In this document: positions 43,166 through 51,310 of the stretch, in pieces | Layout of the letters: each line of letters opens with the position of its first letter | Position numbering within the stretch: the stretch's first letter is position 1 | Assembly: GCA_025757845.1 (NCBI GenBank) | Contig: CP107211.1 | Coordinates: forward strand, 1,922,001-1,986,000 | DNA length: 64,000 bases | Direction of reading: 5' to 3' | Source: Oscillospiraceae bacterium | Lineage (GTDB): Bacteria > Bacillota > Clostridia > Oscillospirales > Ruminococcaceae | Translations under genes and position numbers: made by a program | The notes under the pieces: generated by a model | Databases searched by the model: none | Seen by the model: only the letters and a program-made list of their open reading frames with translations | What the model was told of the DNA's origin: nothing

Positions 43166-45233
43166 AATTGGTCCCCTTGAAATACAGTCCGCGGGTGAAA
43201 TCGCCTTCAAAAGGCGCATGGGTGCGGATCCTATCCAGAATTGCGGCGGCTTCTTCGCGAGTCTCCAGCGTGAAATAGGCCACGCCGTAGTCCACGGCCA
43301 GCGCACCGGGCTTGTCGCCCATGTAGATGGGCACCGGGTTGTAGATGGTGCGCATGCCCAGGCTGCACCGCACCGGGAACTTTTTGGCCTTGCGGTCGGT
43401 CAGCGTGCCGGTCTTGTCGCAGTGGGCGCAGTCGTGGATGTTCTGCAGCGGGCAGGCTCGGGTGAGCATCAGCGGCATGTGGCCGTAGACCATCACGCCC
43501 GTGGGCACCGGCTTGCCGTCCCGCACCGGGGCAATGGACGCGATGTCACTGTCCTTGACCTCGGGCAGGATGAGCAGGCTGTTCAGTCCCTGCTCCGCAT
43601 AGAACTGCGCTGCTGCGTTGTTTGTGATGTTCAGGCCAAAACCGCCGGACAGCGGCAGGCCCCGGCACAGCCGCAGGTGGGCGATGTTGCTTGCCTCGTA
43701 CCCGGCAAAGCCGGCATCCTGGGTGGCCGCAATGCGGCGGGCGGTGTCCTGCTCCAGTGCGCCGAACATGGCCCGGGGCAGCTCCAGAATGGTCTTGCTG
43801 CGCCACTCGCGGGGCACCCGGTCGGCCTGTGCAATGGGCAGGATGAGATACTCCACTCCGCTCAGGGCCTGTTCCGGCACCTGATCCCAGCGCTCGAACC
43901 GGGCACGCAGGGTGCGGTGCGGCGGCAGGGTGCGCTGCGGCAGGGCAGGCACATGCTCCTCGGTAGTGGGCCAGGGGCGCAGCACTTCCCGCTTTTTGAG
44001 CAGGGCGTCCAGCGCTTCCCGGCGCAGCTCATTCACCGTGCTGCCGGGCACGAACCACGGCCCGCCGTCCATTTCCACGGCGATGTCCGCCGCTTCAAAG
44101 GGGGTGCCGCCGGTCTTGGCCAGACTGCGGCGCAGGCTCTCGGTAGGATCGGTGCGGGCGGGCTGCGGCTCAAAATCGCCGTAGGCAAACGCTTTATTGC
44201 CGTCCGCATCGGTCACGGTGAGCTTCTCGCCGCCCTCTTCGATCTCCAGCCGCATGGTCACCGGCACCCGGGAGCGCTCCCGGCGGTAGAGCTCCCGCAG
44301 CATAGGCAGGGTCTTTTTGGTCAGCTCGGCGTCCGCTTCGCTGCGCACACCGAACATGGTGCCGTCGATTTTTCCGTTCAGGTAGCCGGAGGTGAAGCCG
44401 GAGCGGCTGAAGGCGTTCTTCAGCAGGTCGCGGTCATAGGCGCGGCCCTCGCGGCCCGCCAGACAGGCGCTGACCGCCGCCGCCACATATTCCGGCGTGC
44501 GCAGACGGCCCTCGATCTTGGCCGAGGCCACCCCCAGCGCCTGCAGCTTGTCCAGCTGGTCGATGACCGAGTTGTCCTTCAGCGAGAGATGATGCAGGCG
44601 GCCCGGCTTGCCTTCCGGCAGGGTGTTGGCCTCAAAAGGCAGGCGGCAGGGCCCGGCGCAGGAGCCGCGGTTGCCGCTGCGCCCGCCCAGAAAGGCCGAC
44701 ATATAACACTGGCCGCTCATGCTCATGCACAGCGCACCGTGCACGAAGCACTCGGTCTCGATGCCGCAGTGCTTCGTGATGTGTTCCACCTCGGGCAGGC
44801 TCAGTTCCCGGGCCAGCACCACCCTAGTAAAGCCCAGCTCCTTCAGCTCCAGTGCGCCCTGCAGGGTGTGCACGCTCATCTGGGTGGAGCCGTGGCGCGG
44901 CAGCTGCGGGGCGATCTTCCCGATCAGGGTGGCCACCGCCAGATCCTGGCAGATCACGGCATCGGCTCCGCTGGCAGCCACCGACCGGATGGCCTGTTCC
45001 AGGGCCGGCAGCTCGGTGCCGTACACGGTGGTGTTCAGCGCCACATGCACCGCCACGCCGCGGGCATGGCAGAACCGCACCGCCTCTTTCAGGCTGTCGG
45101 CGTCAAAATTGCCGGCTCCGGTGCGGGCATTGAAGCCCGAAAAGCCCAGGTAGACCGCATCCGCCCCGCTGAACACGGCGGCACGCAGCATTTCTTCACT
45201 GCCCACAGGGGCAAGGATCTCAATCTTCGACAT
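43164..45233 (-). CDS. Peptidase U32 family protein (double-domain)
   Basis: A 689-residue protein. The N-terminal TIM-barrel-like U32 domain shows KIEILAPVGSEEMLRAAVFS, GADAVYLGFSGFNARTGAGN and the cysteine block HGALCMSMSGQCYMSAFLGG followed by NRGSCAGPCR, which are probable Fe-S ligands. A C-terminal DUF3656-like region adds CPLQNIHDCAHC. Members include RlhA, which hydroxylates 23S rRNA, and TrhP, which hydroxylates tRNA, so an RNA-hydroxylation role is likelier than protease. The start at 45233 follows GGAG. It lies 31 nt after zapA. Confidence 0.9.
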   Translation of the reverse strand: MSKIEILAPVGSEEMLRAAVFSGADAVYLGFSGFNARTGAGNFDADSLKEAVRFCHARGVAVHVALNTTVYGTELPALEQAIRSVAASGADAVICQDLAVATLIGKIAPQLPRHGSTQMSVHTLQGALELKELGFTRVVLARELSLPEVEHITKHCGIETECFVHGALCMSMSGQCYMSAFLGGRSGNRGSCAGPCRLPFEANTLPEGKPGRLHHLSLKDNSVIDQLDKLQALGVASAKIEGRLRTPEYVAAAVSACLAGREGRAYDRDLLKNAFSRSGFTSGYLNGKIDGTMFGVRSEADAELTKKTLPMLRELYRRERSRVPVTMRLEIEEGGEKLTVTDADGNKAFAYGDFEPQPARTDPTESLRRSLAKTGGTPFEAADIAVEMDGGPWFVPGSTVNELRREALDALLKKREVLRPWPTTEEHVPALPQRTLPPHRTLRARFERWDQVPEQALSGVEYLILPIAQADRVPREWRSKTILELPRAMFGALEQDTARRIAATQDAGFAGYEASNIAHLRLCRGLPLSGGFGLNITNNAAAQFYAEQGLNSLLILPEVKDSDIASIAPVRDGKPVPTGVMVYGHMPLMLTRACPLQNIHDCAHCDKTGTLTDRKAKKFPVRCSLGMRTIYNPVPIYMGDKPGALAVDYGVAYFTLETREEAAAILDRIRTHAPFEGDFTRGLYFKGTN

Positions 45234-45264
45234 AATTCTCCATTCCATTTATATAAGGTAGTAT

Positions 45265-45675
45265 TCAGCCCTGTTTTTCGTCGGCGGCAGCCTGTTCTGC
45301 CCGCTCCTCGCGGCGGCTTTCACGGCGGCGCTCCTTGGCCAGCTGTTCCCGCAGGGCAGCGGCTTCCCGGCGCAGCACTTCGTTCTCAGCCTTGGCCTTG
45401 TCCTCGGCCAGCTTGGCGCGGGCGGCATCTGCAATGTAGTCCTGGATCTGGCTGCGCATGTTCTCGGCGCTGCCGGTGCTCTTGCGGTACTCGTCCAGAT
45501 AATCCATGGCGCAGAACACCGCCGCCTTGGTCACCGAGAGATTCTCGTTCTCGTCCAGCAGCTTTGTGATGTCCTCGTCCAGCTTTTTGGCCAGAGACTG
45601 AATGTATTTTTCCGAATCCGTCGTTGCAATGGCATACGGCGTCCCCGCAATGTTCACCCGTACTTTGTTGACCAT
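45265..45675 (-). CDS. zapA: Cell division protein ZapA
   Basis: A 136-residue FtsZ-ring stabiliser. The N-terminal globular part has VNKVRVNIAGTPYAIATTDS and the YIQSLAKKLDEDITKLLDEN helix; then ALENTS-like TKAAVFCAMDYLDEYRKS. A long charged coiled coil (about 75-130, rich in Glu, Arg, Ala) follows, longer than usual. SD AAAAGGGG precedes the ATG. Confidence 0.92.
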   Translation of the reverse strand: MVNKVRVNIAGTPYAIATTDSEKYIQSLAKKLDEDITKLLDENENLSVTKAAVFCAMDYLDEYRKSTGSAENMRSQIQDYIADAARAKLAEDKAKAENEVLRREAAALREQLAKERRRESRREERAEQAAADEKQG

Positions 45676-45867
45676 GTATCCATTCCCCTTTTATCTGTGA
45701 TCTGCCCCTCTTGGGCAGTTTTGTCTGTTTTTTCCGGTTTTCCCGGTGCAGCGGGACCGTTCCCGGGAACCATCTCGCTCCCGAAGGCCGGCTGCTGGGA
45801 GTTTCCCGGCACATTTCTGGCCGAGTTACCCCTTGCAAAGGCCCCTGGGCCCCTGACTGCTTCTTTT

Positions 45868-45896
45868 ATTATAATATAAATAAGCAGCAAGAAAAA
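45868..45896 (-). promoter_or_regulatory. Probable zapA promoter
   Basis: Minus strand: clear -10 TATAAT (45873-45868); the -35 at 17 bp is TTTTTC, weak. Gives a leader of about 186 nt. Confidence 0.45.
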
Positions 45897-45976
45897 GTGT
45901 ATTTTTTGAATTTTCGGCATATTTATCAGAAAGTTGGTTAAAAAAATGGCAGTTACAGAAAAAATCCATTGATTTC

Positions 45977-46005
45977 TTGCATTTGCCAAGTGTTCATATT
46001 ATAAT
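45977..46005 (+). promoter_or_regulatory. glgP promoter
   Basis: TTGCAT (45977-45982), 17-bp spacer, TATAAT (46000-46005). An inverted repeat ATAAC-GTT-GTTAT (46004-46016) overlaps the -10 end and start point, a possible operator. Confidence 0.7.
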
Positions 46006-46111
46006 AACGTTGTTATGTTGACGGCACGCGGGGTAGAGGGAAAGCACCAGAGGCCGTACATTACGCAAGATTTTTAGCATTTTATGCACGAATGCGGATA
46101 GGAGTACAGTT

Positions 46112-48517
46112 ATGACATCGAAAGAATTTGGCAAAATTCTTCAGGACAAGCTGACCAGCGAGTACGGCGTGGAGCTGAACGTTGCTTCCAAGCAGCAGAT
46201 CTACCGTTCTCTTGCACTGATCTGCCGTCAGATGATGAGCGAGAACCACAAGAAGTTCCAGTCCAAGGCCATCGGCACCGGCACCAAGCAGGTGTATTAC
46301 CTCTGCATGGAGTTCCTGATGGGCCGCAGCCTGAAGATGAGCCTGTTCAATCTGGGCCTCGACGAAGTTGCCAAGAAGGCGCTGGCCGATGCTGACATCC
46401 CCCTGGACAGCATCTTTGAGGAAGAGCCCGATGCAGGCCTGGGCAACGGCGGTCTGGGCCGTCTGGCTGCCTGCTATCTGGACGGCATGGCCACCACCGG
46501 CGTGTGCGGCACCGGCTACTCCATCCTGTACGAGTACGGCATCTTCAAGCAGAAGATCGTGGACGGCTGGCAGCAGGAGCGCGCCGACAACTGGCTGCCC
46601 GGCGGTCAGGTGTGGCTGAAGAGCCACCCGGATCAGGCCGTGGAGGTCCGTTTTGACGGCGAGATCCGTGAGAACTGGGACAACGGCTTCCACTACATCC
46701 AGCACACCAACTACAACAGCGTCATGGCCATTCCCTCCGACATGTATGTGCAGGGCTACGACGGCAAGGGCGTTGCCAAGCTGCGTCTGTGGCAGGCAAA
46801 GGCCCCCGATTTTGATATGTCCAGCTTCTCTCTGGGCAACTATAACACCGCCATGAGCAAGAACGCCAACGCCGAGCTCATCTCCAAGGTGCTGTACCCC
46901 AACGACAACCATGTGGAGGGCAAGATCCTGCGCCTGCGTCAGCAGTACTTCCTGTCTGCTGCCTCTATCGGCGACATCGTGCAGAACCACCTGTCCAGCT
47001 ACGCCACGCTGGAGAACCTGCCCGACAAGGTGGCCATCCAGCTGAACGATACCCACCCCACCCTGGCCATCCCCGAGATGATGCGCATCCTGCTGGATGA
47101 GTGCGGCTTTGGCTGGGACAAGGCCTTCGACATCTGCCAGAAGGTGTTCTCCTACACCAACCACACCGTCATGGCCGAGGCTCTGGAGAAGTGGAACGTG
47201 GACATCTTCAAGATGACCCTGCCCCGCATCTACCAGATCGTGGTCGAGATGGACCGCCGCGCCCGCGAAGAGCTGGCCAAGGCTTTCCCCGGCGACCAGG
47301 GCAAGATCGACTACATGGCACTGATCGGCGACAATCAGGTGCGCATGGCCAACATCTGCGCCTACACCGCCAACAGCATCAACGGCGTGTCCAAGCTGCA
47401 CAGCGAGATCATCAAGGACAGCGTGTTCCACGACTACTACCTGTTCAAGCCCAAGGCTTTCAAGAACGTGACCAACGGCATTGCTTACCGCCGCTGGCTG
47501 CTGGCCTCCAACCCGGAGCTGTGCAAGCTGCTGGATGAGACCATCGGTGACGGCTACAAGCACGATGCTTCCGACCTGACCAAGCTGAACAAGTACGAGA
47601 ACGACAAGACCGTGCTGAAGAAGCTGAACGAGATCAAACTGGCCAACAAGCAGAATTTTGCCAATTACCTGGCAAAGAGCACCGGCCAGGTCATCGACCC
47701 GAACTCCATCTTTGACTGCCAGGTCAAGCGCATGCACGAGTACAAGCGTCAGCACCTGAACGCCCTGAACATCGCTGCCCAGTACCTGTACCTGAAGGAG
47801 AACCCCAACGCCGACTTCATCCCCAAGACCTACATCTTCGGCGCAAAGGCTGCCCCCGGCTACTACATGGCCAAGCAGATGATCCGCATGATCTGCAAGC
47901 TGGGCGACCTGATCAACAACGATCCCGCCGTGCGCGACAAGCTGCGCGTGGTCTATCTGGAAGAGTACTGCGTGTCCCTGAGCGAGCACCTGATGCCCGC
48001 TGCCGAGGTCTCTGAGCAGATCTCTCTGGCAGGCACCGAGGCTTCCGGTACCGGCAACATGAAGTTCATGCTGAACGGTGCCATCACCCTGGGCACCCTG
48101 GACGGCGCCAACGTGGAGATCGCTGATGCCGCCGGCAAGGAGAACGAGCTGATCTTCGGTATGCTGACCCCCGAGGTGAACAACCTCAAGCAGGTGGGCT
48201 ACCACCCCAACGCCTTTATCACGGGCGACGACGTGGCCAACTACACCCTGAACTTCCTGGAGCGTGGCTGGAACGGTGAGAACTTCCACGAGGTCACCGA
48301 GAACCTGCGCACCAGCGACCCGTACATGGTCATGGCCGACTTCAAGGATTACCGCCGTGCACAGGCCGACCTGCAGAAGCTGTATGGCGACCGTGAGAAG
48401 TGGGCACAGATGAGCCTGAAGAACACCGCCAACAGCGGCATCTTCAGCGCCGACCGCGCCGTGCTGGACTACGCACGCGACATCTGGCACGCTTCCACTG
48501 TGCCCATGGGCAAGTAA
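46112..48517 (+). CDS. glgP: Glycogen/alpha-glucan phosphorylase
   Basis: An 801-residue GT35 enzyme releasing glucose 1-phosphate from glycogen or maltodextrin. The pyridoxal-phosphate lysine lies in SLAGTEASGTGNMKFMLNGA; other landmarks are YYLCMEFLMGRSL, DAGLGNGGLGRLAACYLDG and QVKRMHEYKRQ. SD AGGAG lies upstream. Strong C/G third-position bias suggests high expression. It is followed by a terminator and a GH13 glucosidase gene, consistent with a glucan-breakdown unit. Confidence 0.97.
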   Translation: MTSKEFGKILQDKLTSEYGVELNVASKQQIYRSLALICRQMMSENHKKFQSKAIGTGTKQVYYLCMEFLMGRSLKMSLFNLGLDEVAKKALADADIPLDSIFEEEPDAGLGNGGLGRLAACYLDGMATTGVCGTGYSILYEYGIFKQKIVDGWQQERADNWLPGGQVWLKSHPDQAVEVRFDGEIRENWDNGFHYIQHTNYNSVMAIPSDMYVQGYDGKGVAKLRLWQAKAPDFDMSSFSLGNYNTAMSKNANAELISKVLYPNDNHVEGKILRLRQQYFLSAASIGDIVQNHLSSYATLENLPDKVAIQLNDTHPTLAIPEMMRILLDECGFGWDKAFDICQKVFSYTNHTVMAEALEKWNVDIFKMTLPRIYQIVVEMDRRAREELAKAFPGDQGKIDYMALIGDNQVRMANICAYTANSINGVSKLHSEIIKDSVFHDYYLFKPKAFKNVTNGIAYRRWLLASNPELCKLLDETIGDGYKHDASDLTKLNKYENDKTVLKKLNEIKLANKQNFANYLAKSTGQVIDPNSIFDCQVKRMHEYKRQHLNALNIAAQYLYLKENPNADFIPKTYIFGAKAAPGYYMAKQMIRMICKLGDLINNDPAVRDKLRVVYLEEYCVSLSEHLMPAAEVSEQISLAGTEASGTGNMKFMLNGAITLGTLDGANVEIADAAGKENELIFGMLTPEVNNLKQVGYHPNAFITGDDVANYTLNFLERGWNGENFHEVTENLRTSDPYMVMADFKDYRRAQADLQKLYGDREKWAQMSLKNTANSGIFSADRAVLDYARDIWHASTVPMGK

Positions 48518-48564
48518 GAACCCTCTCCGTCATCTTCCCTGAATGTTTCCCTCTCTTGTAAAAA

Positions 48565-48612
48565 GTTCCCCCCTCGGGGGAGCTGGATGCCGAAGGCAGC
48601 CTGAGAGGGTTT
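48565..48612 (+). repeat. Dispersed G-A-rich hairpin repeat, copy A
   Basis: Outer hairpin CCCCCTCGGGGGAGCTGG, inner hairpin TGCC-GAA-GGCA, closing CTGAGAGGG. It lies between glgP and its terminator. Confidence 0.6.
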
Positions 48613-48623
48613 GCTAAAAATCC

Positions 48624-48660
48624 AAAGCCCCGGTGGCGTTTCGCCCGCCGGGGCTTTTTT
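48624..48660 (+). terminator. Terminator of glgP, directly before the GH13 gene
   Basis: 10-bp stem AAAGCCCCGG / CCGGGGCTTT plus TTT. The GH13 SD (AGAAAGGA) begins 2 nt after the T-run, so the hairpin could affect both read-through and SD access. Confidence 0.8.
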
Positions 48661-48679
48661 GAGAAAGGACGACTCAGTT

Positions 48680-50536
48680 TTGTCTTGTCTGTTCAATAGC
48701 TACGACCCCTATTTCAAGCAGCCCTTTGGTGCAGTGCGGGCCGGGCAGTCCGTGCACCTGACCCTCCGCATCCCAGAAGAGCTGGGCTATGTGGACCCTC
48801 ATCTGGTGATCCAGAAGGAGGGTAAATACGACGTACCGGTGCATTACCGCATGAAGTTTGACGGTCAGACCCCCAAACAGAACCACTTTTCGGTGGATTT
48901 GACCCTGAACGATGTGGGCCTGTACTTCTATTACTTTGACCTGTATACCGACTTCCGCCGCATCGTGCGCGGGCCGGACAACTGCGGCGTGGTCAGCTGG
49001 CAGGACGGCGAAAAATGGCAGATCACCGTGTATGAGGCAGACTTCCGCACCCCGGAGACCTTCAAGGGCAAGGTGTTCTACCAGATCTTCCCGGACCGCT
49101 TCTGCGAGGGTGTGGAGAACAAGCCCATGCCCTTCCCGGACCGACTGTATCAGGCCGACAAGCACGCCGAGCCCTTCTGGCAGCCCAACGAGACGGGCGG
49201 CCACCTGAACGAGGACTACTTCGGCGGTGACCTGAAGGGCATCCAGCTCAAGCTGCCCTACCTGCACGAGATGGGCGTGGATTACCTCTACCTGAACCCC
49301 ATCTTCGAGGCCCACTCCAACCACCGCTACAACACCGCCGACTACCTCAACGTGGACCCGCTGCTGGGCACCAACGAGGACTTTGAGACCCTGTGCAAGA
49401 AAGCTGCTAAGTATGGCATCGGCATCGTGCTGGACGGCGTGTTCAGCCACACCGGTTCCGACAGCCGCTACTTCAACCGCGAGGGCCGCTACGGCGAGGG
49501 CGGCGCTTACCGCGACCCCAACTCCCCCTACCGCAGCTGGTACGACTTTGACCCCAAGTACAAGGGCGGCTACCGCAGCTGGTGGGGTTTCGAGACCCTG
49601 CCGGAGGTCAACGAGGAGAACCCGTCCTATGTGGAGTTCATCACCGGCCCCGGCGGCGTCATCGACACCTGGCTGCGCCGGGGTGCGGCGGGTTTCCGTC
49701 TGAATGTGGCCGACGAGCTGCCGGACGCCTTCATTGAGAAGATCCGCGCCGCCGTCAAGCGGGTGAGCCCGGAAAAATTCCTGTTGGGCGAAGTGTGGGA
49801 GGACGCCACCACCAAGTATGGCTTCGGCCACCGCCGCACCTATCTGCTGGGCAAGGGGCTGGACAGCGTGATGAACTACCCCTTCAAGAACGCCGTGCTG
49901 GACTTTGTCAAGGGCAAGCCCGCCCAGCAGGCCGCCGGAGAGATCCTGTCCATCTGTGAGCACTACCCTGCCCCGGCCCTGAACACGGCCCTGAACTTTT
50001 TGTCCACCCACGACACCGAGCGCGCCCTCACCGTCATTGCGGACGAGCCCGCCAACGGCCGGGGCCGCGAGTGGCAGAGCGGCCGCAACGTGTCTGGCGA
50101 AGCCTACGAGGAAGGCATGCTGCGGCTGCGCATGGCCTATGCCATCATCTACACCCTGCCCGGTCTGCCCTGCCTGTACTACGGCGACGAGATCGGCATG
50201 CAGGGCTACCGCGACCCCTTCAACCGCGGGTACTACTGCTGGGACAGCCACGAAGAGCGGCTCAAGCCGGTGCTGGCGCAGCTGGCCCAGCTGCGTCACA
50301 GCTGCGAGGCCTTCCGCACCGGTGCGCTGCGGGTACTGCGGGCCGAGGGCGGCGTGCTGCACTACCAGCGTGTGGGAGCCACCGAGACCGCCGAGATCAT
50401 CGTGAACCGCTCGGAGCACATCATCGTGGAGCCTTTGGCCTCCGGCAAGCACACCGAGGTGAACCCCATGGGCTTTACCATCGTGGTAGAGGAAAACGGC
50501 CACAACCCCAACCACAGCTATTACGACATCCAGTAA
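48680..50536 (+). CDS. GH13 alpha-glycosidase (neopullulanase/cyclomaltodextrinase-like) with Asn at the nucleophile position
   Basis: A 618-residue protein with an N-terminal beta-sandwich (about 1-120) and a GH13 barrel. Conserved regions: I VLDGVFSHTGSDSR, II GFRLNVADELPD, III KFLLGEVWED (acid/base Glu) and IV FLSTHDTERAL. In active GH13 enzymes region II reads GxRxD, the Asp being the nucleophile; here the codon is AAT (Asn), one base from Asp. If real the enzyme should be crippled or altered. The start TTG at 48680 follows AGAAAGGA; a TTG at 48611 would put the coding region through the terminator. It lacks a signal peptide, so it is cytosolic, serving stored or imported glucans. Confidence 0.88.
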   Translation: MSCLFNSYDPYFKQPFGAVRAGQSVHLTLRIPEELGYVDPHLVIQKEGKYDVPVHYRMKFDGQTPKQNHFSVDLTLNDVGLYFYYFDLYTDFRRIVRGPDNCGVVSWQDGEKWQITVYEADFRTPETFKGKVFYQIFPDRFCEGVENKPMPFPDRLYQADKHAEPFWQPNETGGHLNEDYFGGDLKGIQLKLPYLHEMGVDYLYLNPIFEAHSNHRYNTADYLNVDPLLGTNEDFETLCKKAAKYGIGIVLDGVFSHTGSDSRYFNREGRYGEGGAYRDPNSPYRSWYDFDPKYKGGYRSWWGFETLPEVNEENPSYVEFITGPGGVIDTWLRRGAAGFRLNVADELPDAFIEKIRAAVKRVSPEKFLLGEVWEDATTKYGFGHRRTYLLGKGLDSVMNYPFKNAVLDFVKGKPAQQAAGEILSICEHYPAPALNTALNFLSTHDTERALTVIADEPANGRGREWQSGRNVSGEAYEEGMLRLRMAYAIIYTLPGLPCLYYGDEIGMQGYRDPFNRGYYCWDSHEERLKPVLAQLAQLRHSCEAFRTGALRVLRAEGGVLHYQRVGATETAEIIVNRSEHIIVEPLASGKHTEVNPMGFTIVVEENGHNPNHSYYDIQ

Positions 50537-50548
50537 TGCCTGTAGGCT

Positions 50549-50612
50549 GCAACCATTTAAAATGCTCTCCGCTTGCGCTCTGAGCATCCTTAGCGGAATT
50601 TGATTTTGATCT
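50549..50612 (+). repeat. Dispersed two-hairpin repeat, copy 2
   Basis: GCAACCATTTAAAATGC then hairpin 1 ATGCTC...GAGCAT (50562-50587). Copy 1 at 29861 has ATGGTC...GACCAT; both partners changed, keeping the pair. The following TGCG-loop hairpin is listed as the terminator. Confidence 0.65.
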
Positions 50613-50653
50613 GTAAGCTGGGAAGATCTGCGGATCTTCCCAGCTTACTTTTT
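50613..50653 (+). terminator. Terminator of the GH13 gene
   Basis: Perfect 16-bp stem GTAAGCTGGGAAGATC with loop TGCG, followed by TTTTTC. Nothing further is seen in 50660-50775. Confidence 0.9.
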
Positions 50654-50778
50654 CACAGAGAGGGGCGCAGCGGCAGACAGGCAGCTTCTCGGGCACCCCC
50701 CTGCCGTGGGATTTCCGATTTTTCTTTGGCATTTTTGTCCAAACTTTGTTTTCTGCGCAACGTTCCAGTAAAAAACAC

Positions 50779-50809
50779 TTGACCTTCCCCCAAGGGGATG
50801 CCCTATAAT
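50779..50809 (+). promoter_or_regulatory. Promoter of the NfeD-SPFH operon
   Basis: TTGACC (50779-50784), 19-bp spacer, TATAAT (50804-50809). The start codon is only about 18 nt beyond the transcription start. Confidence 0.6.
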
Positions 50810-50833
50810 AGGGCCATAAGGAGGGAATTGCCC

Positions 50834-51283
50834 ATGAACACCGCCCCATTTTTCTGGCTCATTGCCGCGGTCGGCTTTCTGGTGCTGGAGGGTTGTACCT
50901 TTAATATGACCTCCATCTGGTTTGCCATCGGCGCGGCCGCCGCGTTGATCAGCTGTCTGTTCACCGATCTGTTCCGGGTGCAGGCGCTGCTATTCATCGT
51001 GGTGAGCGTGCTGTGCCTGCTGGCCTTCCGGCCGCTGGCCGCAAAACTGCGCAAAACCCACACCGCCACCAACGGCGACCGCAACCTTGGCCGGGAAGCC
51101 ACCGTGCTGACCCCCGTCACCGCCGAGGAGCCCGGCCGCGTCCGGCTGGACGGCGTGGACTGGAACGCCCGCTGCGTGACCCCCGGCGACATCCTGAACC
51201 CCGGCGACCACTGCCGCGTCACCGAGATCCACAGCACCCTGCTCCTGGTGGAGCCCATTCTCACCGAAAGCCGCAAGGCCTGA
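50834..51283 (+). CDS. NfeD-like membrane protein
   Basis: A 149-residue short NfeD. Three to four hydrophobic helices (residues 5-75, FFWLIAAVGFLVLEGCTFNM) are followed by a soluble OB-fold (GREATVLTPVTAEEPGRVRL, then DGVDWNARC). The start at 50834 follows AAGGAGGG. NfeD proteins are partners of SPFH/stomatin proteins, and the next gene, 27 nt on, is one. Confidence 0.9.
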   Translation: MNTAPFFWLIAAVGFLVLEGCTFNMTSIWFAIGAAAALISCLFTDLFRVQALLFIVVSVLCLLAFRPLAAKLRKTHTATNGDRNLGREATVLTPVTAEEPGRVRLDGVDWNARCVTPGDILNPGDHCRVTEIHSTLLLVEPILTESRKA

Positions 51284-51310
51284 CCACCCCATCAACAAAG
51301 GAGATGCACT

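Larger units (their letters stand above)
45676..46111. other. Intergenic region: structured zapA leader and divergent promoters
   Basis: 436 bases without a gene. The left half (45676-45861) would be a G+C-rich zapA leader on the minus strand, full of interlocking stems (CCGG-GAAAA-CCGG near 45730; CTGCCC-AAGAG-GGGCAG at 45719-45703; CCCGG...CCGGG). The right half is A+T-rich and carries both promoters and the glgP leader. A separate small RNA such as 6S RNA was considered but no diagnostic feature could be fixed. Confidence 0.45.

Noticed and set aside
46082..48490. A minus-strand open frame of 802 codons opposite glgP
   Set aside because: Antisense artefact of strong third-position C/G bias in glgP; composition is repetitive Val/His/Gln/Leu with no domain.
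48611..48679. Extended N-terminus of the GH13 protein from TTG 48611
   Set aside because: It would translate through the glgP terminator hairpin and lacks an SD; TTG 48680 has AGAAAGGA.
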